DNA of 64,000 bases from Aphanomyces cochlioides (taxonomy: Eukaryota; Oomycota; Saprolegniomycetes; Saprolegniales; Verrucalvaceae). A program made the position numbers and the translations under genes. Position 1 is the stretch's first letter, and every line of letters begins with the position of its first letter. This document shows, one piece after another, positions 56,501 through 64,000 of this stretch. The stretch lies in the NCBI GenBank assembly GCA_019828595.1, contig JAHQRK010000009.1, positions 620,001 through 684,000 of the forward strand. Reading direction: 5' to 3'. Below the pieces are notes generated by a model. That model had not been told where the DNA came from. It saw nothing but the letters and a program-made list of their open reading frames with translations, and ran no database searches.

Positions 56501-57382
56501 ACCAATGGCGTAGGTAAGCCAAATGAACATGAAGAACCAGCCGAGGGCAAAAGCTACGAACTTGGCCACACCAATCGTTTCCTTTTCGGCGTTAGCGACG
56601 TTCACAGCATACTTTTCGACAGCACGTTCTTCACCGTTCAACGAGGCGACAGTTCGGATTGCACCGATGGTTTCTTCAGCAACAGCACCGGCAGCGGCGT
56701 ACACTTTTTGACTGCGGGCAGTACTGTCTCGAAGTCGCTTGATCAAGAAGGTAAGGGAGATGGCCATGAGAGGCATGACGCAGGACATGACCAAGGACAA
56801 GTTCCAGCCGCGGTAGAAACCAATACCGTAACCCGTGAAGAATTGGCACACGAAACGAAGAGCTTCGCCCAACTTTTGACCCATGCCTTCCTTGATCTTG
56901 ACTGTATCACCAGAGATACGACTGGCAAGTTCGCTGGCGTCGCGTTGATCGTACCAGCCCATTTCTTGGTACATAATGTGTTTCAAGCATTCACTTCGCA
57001 ATTTCTTCATTTGACGTTCGGCGGCAATGGCAAAGCACGCAAAGGAGAGGTATCCCACGACGAAGAGCCCAATAGCGAGCATGAGAAATTGCGTCGCGGC
57101 GACGTTCACCTTGTGAAAATCAATCGGCGCGATGAACGCATTCACGGAGTCACCGAAAATGATCGCCATGAATGGAAAGGCGGCACCGTTCGCAGCAGCC
57201 GAGATCAAACCGATATACATGAGAAGTCTGTCAGTTCGGTCGGCATAGCGATACATGGACATGAAGGAGAACTCATGGTCAATGTCATCCGCTCCCTTCA
57301 CGACGGTCGGCTTTTCCACTTCGACGACCTCGTCCTTGGGTGTGCTGATCGCCTTATACTCGTCCGCAGGCCTGTTGGACAT
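53561..57382 (-). CDS. ABCB full transporter, intact
   Basis: Intron-less, 1273 aa from MSNRPADEYKAISTP; an in-frame ATG at 57454 would add 24 residues but the paralogues start here. The layout is TMD1 (about 50-350), NBD1 (about 385-620), a longer acidic linker (TPTDEEDSHAVEEYEKRVS), TMD2 and NBD2. All ATPase motifs are canonical in both domains ([72 protein letters not shown]). It lies outside the inverted repeat and is clearly distinct from the arm copies in the transmembrane domains, so it may be the most independent functional exporter here. The linker is shared in style with the pseudogene at 58403-64000 (DSSTVEEYERRVSMALE), its closest relative. Confidence 0.95.
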   Translation of the reverse strand: MSNRPADEYKAISTPKDEVVEVEKPTVVKGADDIDHEFSFMSMYRYADRTDRLLMYIGLISAAANGAAFPFMAIIFGDSVNAFIAPIDFHKVNVAATQFLMLAIGLFVVGYLSFACFAIAAERQMKKLRSECLKHIMYQEMGWYDQRDASELASRISGDTVKIKEGMGQKLGEALRFVCQFFTGYGIGFYRGWNLSLVMSCVMPLMAISLTFLIKRLRDSTARSQKVYAAAGAVAEETIGAIRTVASLNGEERAVEKYAVNVANAEKETIGVAKFVAFALGWFFMFIWLTYAIGLWYGGWLVSKQTSAVSDPGSVFSAFYGILMGTMSLAQISPNINAVASAKGAATALFKILARTSEIDASDLSGEIPADCEGNIEARDLHFTYPSRPEDPILRGYSLTIKKGETVAFVGASGSGKSTLVALLERFYKPTSGAIFLDGRDISTLQLKWLRSQIGLVSQEPVLFAATIFENISAGGDNISREEVIAAAKLANAHDFIMGLPEGYDTMCGEKGATLSGGQKQRVAIARALVRQPKILVLDEATSALDNESERVVQEALNNLMAHTNMTTIVIAHRLSTIRTADKIAVISKGVVAEIGRHEELMQLENGFYRSLVELQSTTPTDEEDSHAVEEYEKRVSMALDENPEMAVLVRKYSSVSHVSVEKVSTYVGAVEEEVKLGRIFELTKPQRMYLIAGTIACSLQGFAMPGVALIISTVISDMNKHYADYLASGKKDKEPLTALYDDISHSAYIFIGVAVAMFFAAYVNTYSFRIIAEKLTSRLRNMHFKALMRQDIGFFDLPGNTTGALTTDLSTHATKVVVIAGDNQAKMLQTVFTIISAFFIAFFWGSWKLTLVMAATFPLLLIGSWARAKQFKGENFSDNLADSGSLATEAITNARTVTAFGLQKDFIDRYDVLLDKPLKEGSKEAHINGIMEGFASFSMFGVYALVFWYGARLMNDGSISFKELMNTLMAIMMASQGVGQTAGFMGDTDAAKKSASKIFSIVDRQPPVDSSSTDGLKPESVTGRIEFNDVFFHYPSRPDVKVLKHYDLTIEPGQTVAFCGPSGGGKSTCVALLERFYNPTSGSITLDGRDISTLNLHWLRSQIGLVGQEPVLFVGTIAENIASGLSDYANIPNLQERVEEAAKMANAHNFIMQFPDSYQTQVGLKGEQLSGGQKQRIAIARAIMKNPSILLLDEATSALDSESEKVVQEALDKLLAAKGRTTIVIAHRLSTIRNADKICVVSGGRIAEQGTHDELIRLNGIYTHLVKTNTKH

Positions 57383-58402
57383 CCTAGAGAAAGATTCGAA
57401 ATGAGCTCTTGTTCCGACTTGGTCGAGGAACAGTAGTCGTCGCGTGAGTATCACATCGTCCCATCATGCACCTCTCGTCTATTTTGACCAAGTTATTTTC
57501 GCCATAGTCGTTTCAAATTAATATGAAAATTTGTATACTCTCCATATATTCCTGGTACATTTGGGGACTTGGTCAAAATATTCAATTGACTCAAAACTTC
57601 CCATACGGCATTACCTTGCCCAGCTGGTGGTCAAGTATAGTCAAAGGAAGGCAGTCTATTTAGGGTATTTAAAAGGTCCAAGTCCAAGCTGCATATAACA
57701 TTGAAGTAATTTATTTAGGGTATTTCATGAAAGTCCAGTTTACCCCACCAGACCTTGGGGTAATCACATGGCATGGGATGGCTTGCGAGCGCATGAACGG
57801 GTGGAAACATCCACTTTGTTGAGGCTCGATGACGGAGGTATTAGTAAATGCCGACCGTGCGTGCGTTGGTTGTGCGTGCGTTGGTTGCGTTACTTTTGAC
57901 GATTGGGTCTTGAATTTGTGGCCGGTCCAGCCGTTGCTCAGTCCGTCGGGTCCTTCTCCACCGCACAATCTCGGGAGCGCTGATCTCCTGAGACGACAAC
58001 CATTTGGGTGCTCAGACGTGAAGAATGTCGTTGTTGTTCGGTGCGCTTGGGCCAATTCCTTGAACCCATCGAGCTTGCAGTCTTCAGCGGAATTCGACAT
58101 GGAAGAAAAGCACTGTCATTTGTATCAGGATAGTTGATTGTCGCTACACATGAAAATACTCGCAACATGCGTGGGCAAGGTCAAGAGGAGCTTGAAACAG
58201 AAAAAAAAAAATAGTGCGAGTCAGATTGCCATCGAGCCAGAAATAGATCAGCAAGGATGTCGATGGCATGAGGAAACCGGCATTGGGAGACGAGATTGTG
58301 CATCTCTGCGACAGCAATCGAACATGAGCGTCTGAGCAGTCTCTGACCAAGCAAACAAATATATGCATTCATTATGATTCGTTAGCTAAATATGCAAGTT
58401 TA
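57383..58402. other. 1-kb intergenic region
   Basis: Contains a minus-strand frame at 57711-58100 without recognisable homology, a 15-bp tandem repeat (57857-57871 and 57872-57886) and an A-run near 58200. It should contain the promoter of the ABCB gene at 53561. Confidence 0.4.
57857..57886. repeat. 15-bp tandem duplication
   Basis: The unit GTGCGTGCGTTGGTT occurs twice in direct succession. No function is evident. Confidence 0.8.
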
Positions 58403-58902
58403 GTGGTTGGTATTCGTGTGGACCAAGTGCGTGTAGATGCCATTCAGCTTCAGGAGTTGGTCGTGCGTGCCTTGTTCAGCGATGCGACCTCCGCTGACGA
58501 CGCAAATCTTGTCGGCATTGCGGATCGTCGACAAGCGATGAGCACCCATCATGATCGCCATGAGAGTGTTCATGAGTTCTTAGAGCGTGATATCTCCATC
58601 GTTCATTAGACGAGCACCATACGAAAGGATCAAAGCATAGACAGAATACATGATCAAGCTGAAGAAACCATTCAGTGCTCCACTGATATGGCCTTGCTTG
58701 GTGCCTTCTTTGAGTGGAATGTCCAGGAAAACGTGGTAGCGGGCGAGAAAGTCTTGTTGCAAGCCAAAGGCAGTCACCGTCCTGGCATTCGTGATTGCTT
58801 CCGTTGCGACTGGGCCAGAGTCGGCCAAGTTGTCGGCAAAGTTTTGGCCCTTGAATTGCATGAAGCGAGCGTAGGCGCCCCAGATCAAGAAGGGAAAGAC
58901 GG

Positions 58903-59362
58903 TAGTGTCCGAAACAGGTCATATCCGGGTCAGGTCACACTTTTGGGTCACATTACAAAATTGAACATATCTCCATCACCAGGAAGAGTTAAAGCGCCAA
59001 ACTTTGTCATTCTCTAGCAGGCCTCATCAGGGTGGCGGCACGGCCTTACGGCCTACCTGCCGCCTTACCCGATGAGAGAAAATATAAAGAAATCCTTTTT
59101 GGTGCACGTTGGGGGCTCCCTCCTCCGAGTCATCCGCCTGCAGAAAATTTTTCACTCGACCTCCGCTTCGCTGCGGTGAGCGCAATTTTCTGGGCGGATG
59201 TCTGACGTCGTCCGCGCAGTTTAAGGCTTCGCAGTTGCTGCTCGAATGAGAAAAACCTAAAATCTGATCAGAAATTTGAATAAAACCATGAGAAAAACCA
59301 GTAAAAAACCTGTGACCTGCACCCGTGACCTGACCCAGACCTGACCTGTAAAGGATTCTTCC
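58903..59362. mobile_element. 460-bp non-autonomous TIR element (MITE-like, Mutator-type target duplication)
   Basis: Flanked by a perfect 10-bp direct repeat GGAAAGACGG (58893-58902 and 59363-59372) in continuous ABCB coding sequence, which defines the insertion exactly. The ends carry imperfect inverted repeats containing ACAGGTCA and GGGTCAGGTCAC. Further GTGACCTG copies occur inside the right end. It has no coding frame. A 9-11 bp target duplication is typical of Mutator-like elements; a hAT origin (8 bp) is less likely. Confidence 0.82.
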
Positions 59363-61087
59363 GGAAAGACGGCAGCTGCGACCAGCGCCAACTTCCAATT
59401 GCCCATGAAGAATGCAATCAAGAGGCCGGCAGCGATCGTGAAAAACGCTTGAAGGATACGAGCTTGGCTTTCGCCTGCAATGACCACAACTTTGGTCGCA
59501 TGGATAGACAAGTCCGTCGTGAGAGCACCCGTCGAATGGCCTGGCAAATCAAAGAAACCAATGTCTTGGCGCATCAACGCCTCAAAGTGCATGTTGCGGA
59601 GGCGAGACGTGAGCTTCTCGGCAATGACGCGGAACGTGTACGTCTGAACAAAGGATGCGACTAGAACGACGACCGTAGCAACAATGAAGAGGTACGCAGA
59701 GTGGGCGACTTTGTCGTACAAGGCAGCCAACGGCGCCATGTCTTTCTTGCCAGATTGGACGTATTCCGCGTAATGGAGGTTCATATCGCTGATGGCTCTG
59801 GACAGGATGAGGGCGATAGCAGGCACAGTGAAACCTTGGATACAACTTGCAACCACTCCAAAGATGTAGTAAAGACGCTGGGGCTTCGTCAGCTCAAAGA
59901 TGCGTCCGAGCTTGACTGCTCTCTCGACGGTTCCGACATACTCGAGTGATTTGTCGACGCTCACGTGGGACGTGCTGCTGTACTTGCGCACCAACAAAGC
60001 CGTCTCGGGTCCATCTTCCAGAGCCATGGAGACTCGTCGTTCATACTCTTCCACTGTACTGCTGTCATCGTCATCAATTCGAGCACTCAACTGTACTTCG
60101 ACCAACGAGCGGTAGAAGCCATTTTCCAATCGCATCAAGTCTTCATGTCGACCGAGTTCCACAACAACGCCTTTGGAGATGACGGCAATCTTGTCAGCCG
60201 TGCGGATCGTGCTCAAGCGATGGGCGATCACAATCGTCGTCATGTCCGTATGAGCCATCAAGTTGTTCAGAGCCTCTTGCACCACACGCTCACTTTCATT
60301 GTCAAGAGCACTCGTGGCTTCATCGAGGACCAAGATCTTGGGCTGACGGACCAAGGCACGGGCAATAGCCACACGTTGCTTCTGACCACCAGATAGAGTG
60401 GCTCCCTTTTCACCACACATGGTGTCGTATCCTACAGGGAGACCCATGATGAAGTCATGTGCGTTGGCGAGCTTGGCAGCGGCGATTACTTGATCTCGGG
60501 AAATGTTGTCGCCTCCAGCTGCAATGTTTTCAAAGATAGTCGTGGCAAAGAGCACAGGTTCTTGAGAGACCAACCCAATTTGAGAGCGGAGACACTTGAT
60601 TTGCAGCGTTGAGATATCACGTCCATCTAAATAGATCGCACCACTTGTCGGTTGATAGAAGCGTTCGAGCAATGCGACGAGTGTACTCTTGCCACTGCCA
60701 CTAGCACCGACAAAGGCGACCGTCTCGCCCTTCTTGATGGACAAGGAATAGCCGCGGAGAATGGGGTCTTCAGGGCGAGAGGGATAAGCGAAATGAACAT
60801 CACACGCTTCAATGTTGCCTTCGCAAGTTAGTGGGAGCTGACCACTCATATCCGAAGCATCAATGTCGGACTTGGAGTCCAAGATTTTGAACAATGCCTT
60901 GGCGGATCCCTTCGCAATGGTCACAGCGTTGATGTTGGGCGAGATTTGACCGACTGCCATCGTGCCGATCAAAATGCCATAGAATGCGCCGAGTAATGTA
61001 CCAGGATCCGAGACTGTGTTGTGCTGCTTGGAGACTAGCCAGCCGCCATACCAGAGACCGATAGCATATGTGAACCAGATAAGAAAA

Positions 61088-63689
61088 AGGGAAAATGTCA
61101 AAACGTGTATACTGTATCAAATTTATGACTGTATGTGTAAAATGCGGGTAGAAGGTGTATAAACGATCAACATTCTTGCGACTTTATGTGTAGTACAATT
61201 TATATGCCATAATGTGTATAATAAATAATAAAGCCAGAGTGCGAAAATAAGTGGACACGACTCGTTGTAAAGAAAATCCGTAAATTGGGCCAACAGAAGT
61301 TGAGCATTCAAAGAGCAAAAAGCAAAAATCGGACGTGCCTCCCGAAGCTCCAGGTGCTATGAAAGCGGTCACAACAAAAGAAGATGTACGATGGGTTAAC
61401 CAAAACAATGTATACTACTCTGGTCCGCATTATGAGCAACATTTGGATTACACAGTTTTTGACACATTTGTTTTTTGTATACTTCATTTGTGACACTGGG
61501 CACTATTTAGTGCCAACGTAGTTGATGAGAGCAAGATTGTCGTCAATAGCTGGTTGTTGGAGCTGTTAAGAGGTCTATTTAGCTTCACATAGACGGTATA
61601 CAACCCGTAGATCTGACAGGGTTCCTGTCTGATGATTAAATAGAGCTTGAGAAACTCAAACCTTACCATTTAACAGCGTTTGTGCTGTGATGAACGTATT
61701 GTATTTCCGAGCGGCAATTCTAGCTTGACCACAATGTAGTACAAAGTGTGCTTTACTTAATTACTCTCTCTCATAAGTCTAAGCTTCGTCTATTTGATGG
61801 CGCACATCATAATCTACTGGTCGTCAAATTTTTGGAATTTTTACACTTCTGTCATTTCACAACCAGAACTCCGTTTGAAGATCAAAAAGTGTCCAATCAA
61901 AGCTCTTTTTCTGCTCTGTTTTATAAATCAATCAGCATCGATTTTACTGTAGAAACAGCCTTTATCCACCAATTATACCCCAAATATTGCTGATATTATG
62001 GACCAGAGTAGTATTAGAATGTTATTCTCAATGTCTACGATCTCACTTCGCGACAAATGCTCGCCCCACACTCGCATTCAAACCACAAATCATCACCATA
62101 GTCCACGGTCAACTCTGTTCCCGGCAAAATGTCGACCAAAGTGACAACAACAACGGTAATATCACACCGATTTTGAACTTCGAAAAAGCCGCAATTGGGA
62201 TCACATGAGAGGTTAATGAACCTCGTGTATCCCCCATAGCTACGAGCATCAATGAATAACTTCTTCCCTCTGGCTGACTTCGCAGAAAGCGCAATAACGT
62301 ATGAGTTTTCTTGTTCCTCATCGCGAGTATAGTCATGCGTAGTCAGGATACCACAATATTCACAAACGACCACACCCTTTGGAATGAAATTTGTCGACAA
62401 AATTGTGTACCCCAATCGACCAGTCTTCTACTCAAGCCCATCAAAAACTCGCAAACGATTTCCACAGTCTTCAAGCACACAGTTGTTCTTCGCACAGTAC
62501 ATACTCATACGGGCATTTTGGACAATGGTCAATCAAGCACCTTGAAGCGCACTCACAATACCAAACACCCCAATATCTCGTATGGGAACGCGATTTGAGT
62601 TCCAAGTATGCTTGATGGTGACAACATCCACAGGCTATTGAGCGTCTTTCAATCCACCTGGGCCCGTCTCCGACACTTCGCCATCATCAAGAGAAAAAGC
62701 ATCTTCCACGTCGGAGATTTCAATAACACGATCCAGGACATCCTCGGCAAGATCGATGGCACACTCAGCATTTTGACCATTGTTCACATCATGCACAACT
62801 GCGTCAGCAGATCCAGACATTCCATCAGCGCCATCAATGCTTATACCAAGGTCGACCTCGAGTTGAACAAGGTCAAAACTCTCATCTCAAACCTCCATTT
62901 CATGTCTTGGACCAGGCGAGGAAAAGCTTGTTCTTCTTTTACCGCGATGTGATAGTCAGAGAGCTTCGAAGAGGTGATAACGCGGCAATAACAAGCTCGT
63001 TTGGAGTTTCGTACAGAGCGCCTGTTGTTCTTGTATCGATGCTTTCTCGACCTGGGGTTAGAATAACCAGCTTTTCCAGTCCGTTGCTTCTTCATTTTGC
63101 GCTCCAATTGTTCATACGTGGGTATATCGTGGAACGCTAGGCGCTTGATTGAGCCAAAGCTGTCTATGTGTACATTTTAGCGTCCTCCGTTCGCAAATCA
63201 CGTTGTTATCACTTCTACGTACTTGCATCTTGTTCAGCATCGTCAACTTGCTCAGGCTAATGTTCGGAATTTTTTTGTTTCTCCATTGTTGGCCAGAGAA
63301 AATGTAAAAATTAGTGTACATATACTGAAGTGTGTCAACATGTGTATACAGAGTGTTGGTCAATATTTTCCGGACAAAAACACTAACCCTAACCACACAA
63401 TACACATAAACGAATTTTTTTGATACATTATATTGTTACATACACTCTAAATTGTGACCGGGGTGAAAAATGTATCTATTTTTCCAAATCTATTCGAAAT
63501 CTATAGCCAATCAGAATCGAGTATTTGTCTTCTTGACAAAAACACACATTCAAAACTTTACTTTATTGAATGTACTTTCATATTACACTTGAACTCACTA
63601 TACCTGAATAGTATTTGAGAATACTTCAATTTTTTGTCAAAAATACAAATTTCAGTGAAAAAGACAATACACGTTTTGACATTTTCCCT
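61088..63689. mobile_element. 2.6-kb TIR element carrying a SET-domain gene (Mutator-like by target duplication)
   Basis: Perfect 23-bp terminal inverted repeats (61088-61110 and 63667-63689, starting AGGGAAAATGTCAAAACG) enclose 2,602 bp. The flanks show a 9-bp near-perfect duplication, (A/G)TAAGAAAA, at 61079-61087 and 63690-63698. The insertion splits the ABCB pseudogene within TMD1: the coding frame resumes on both sides. No transposase is recognisable inside, so the element is non-autonomous or decayed. The only recognisable cargo is a broken SET-domain gene on minus. Confidence 0.85.
62035..62820 (-). pseudogene. SET-domain (histone-lysine methyltransferase-like) pseudogene inside the TIR element
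   Basis: The best piece, 62035-62415, contains most of a SET domain: TNFIPKGVVVCEYCGIL, an SYVIAL core strand, FIDARSYGGYTRFIN followed by LSCDPNC, ELTVDYGDDLW, and a post-SET CECGASIC cluster. Upstream the frame continues with CGNRLRVFDGLE, then a TAG at 62428-62430. Before that is a Cys-rich pre-SET/AWS-like run (YCECASRCLIDHCPKCPYE) in another frame, with a shift near 62480-62500. A further stop lies near 62637, after an acidic segment (62635-62820). The usual NHSC motif reads NLSC, losing a His that contacts S-adenosylmethionine in this family. The gene is therefore degraded. A basic frame at 62841-63107 may be the N-terminus. Confidence 0.85.
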
Positions 63690-64000
63690 GTAAGAAAAAA
63701 GACCCAGCCAAACGCGAACGAGACAAGCTTGGACACTCCAATCGTGACAGTCTCGGCCTGGGCAACGTTTGCAGCGTACTTGGTCATGGCGCGTGCTTCA
63801 CCGTTCAAGGAGGCGACAGTGCGCATAGCTCCAATCGTTTCTTCAGCGACAGCACCAGCCGCAGCATAGACTTTTTGACTGTGGATAGCACTCTGTTGCA
63901 AGCGCTTCATGAGAAAAGCAACGGACACACTCGAGAGCGGCATGAAACAAGCCATGACGAGCGACAAGTTCCATCCTCGTGAAAACCCAACGATGTAACC

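Larger units (their letters stand above)
58403..64000 (-). pseudogene. ABCB pseudogene split by two transposon insertions and a deletion, runs off the window
   Basis: Gene pieces are 63699-64000 (TMD1, with VYAAAGAVAEETIGAMRTV), 59373-61087 (rest of TMD1, an intact-looking NBD1 with GASGSGKST and LSGGQKQR, linker, part of TMD2) and 58403-58892 (end of TMD2 and the C-terminal tail). A 2.6-kb element at 61088-63689 and a 460-bp element at 58903-59362 interrupt it, each with target duplications. In addition, near 58541 the sequence jumps from the TMD2 segment with AIMM directly to [14 protein letters not shown], so almost all of NBD2 is deleted. The N-terminus lies beyond the window. Closest to the gene at 53561 by its linker. 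Confidence 0.92.

Noticed and set aside
54770..57436. 888-codon open frame on the plus strand opposite the ABCB gene at 53561
   Set aside because: It lies wholly antisense to a gene with perfect family motifs, has low-complexity His/Arg/Asp-rich content, and similar antisense frames recur opposite every ABCB copy. It results from codon usage, not from a gene.
63380..63395. CTAACCCTAACC near the right side of the SET element, telomere-like
   Set aside because: Fewer than two full repeat units in unique sequence; too short for an interstitial telomere tract.
1..64000. CRISPR arrays, rRNA, tRNA or bacterial operons
   Set aside because: No spaced direct repeats, conserved rRNA blocks or tRNA cloverleaf sequence were noticed; gene structures are eukaryotic.

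Overview
The window looks like nuclear DNA of a compact-genome eukaryote, most likely an oomycete of the Saprolegniales (Aphanomyces-like). That assignment is inference. It rests on spliceosomal introns that are nearly all 42-54 bp, short intergenic spacers, a eukaryotic chaperonin subunit, a plant/bacterial-type class II DAHP synthase, and Ty3/Gypsy, Harbinger and Mutator-like elements. No rRNA, tRNA, CRISPR or prokaryotic operon structure was seen.

Positions 1-16,700 are ordinary single-copy gene space. In order: a SPRY-domain protein, a NIPA/ZC3HC1-like zinc-finger protein, the CCT epsilon chaperonin subunit (CCT5), two tandem FMN-dependent 2-hydroxy-acid oxidases ending in a peroxisomal-type tripeptide, a class II DAHP synthase, a small DUF4604/KIAA1143-like protein, and an HTATIP2/TIP30-like short-chain reductase. 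CCT5 and the first oxidase share a 303-bp divergent promoter containing a cluster of CCGGATA/TATCCGG motifs.

Positions 16,700-64,000 are an ABCB (P-glycoprotein/MDR type) expansion with nine loci: four intact reading frames (two of them identical) and five broken copies. Its core is a near-perfect inverted repeat. The left arm is 20664-31023 and the right arm 34363-44720 (10,360 and 10,358 bp), around a 3,339-bp unique spacer that holds a Harbinger transposon. Each arm carries one identical intact ABCB gene, one ABCB gene broken by a single frameshift (at a different place in each arm), and part of a degenerate ABCB pseudogene. That pseudogene continues past the outer edge of the right arm but is cut at the edge of the left arm, so the right side is probably the original locus.

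To the right lie a decayed 6.0-kb Ty3/Gypsy element with LTRs and a 5-bp target duplication, another intact ABCB gene, and an ABCB pseudogene interrupted by two terminal-inverted-repeat elements. The larger of these (2.6 kb) carries a decayed SET-domain methyltransferase gene.

The exporter paralogues are mosaics. Their second nucleotide-binding domains are almost identical while the transmembrane parts differ, which suggests gene conversion. One intact-length exporter (16710-20540) has arginine in place of the Walker A lysine of its first ATPase domain.
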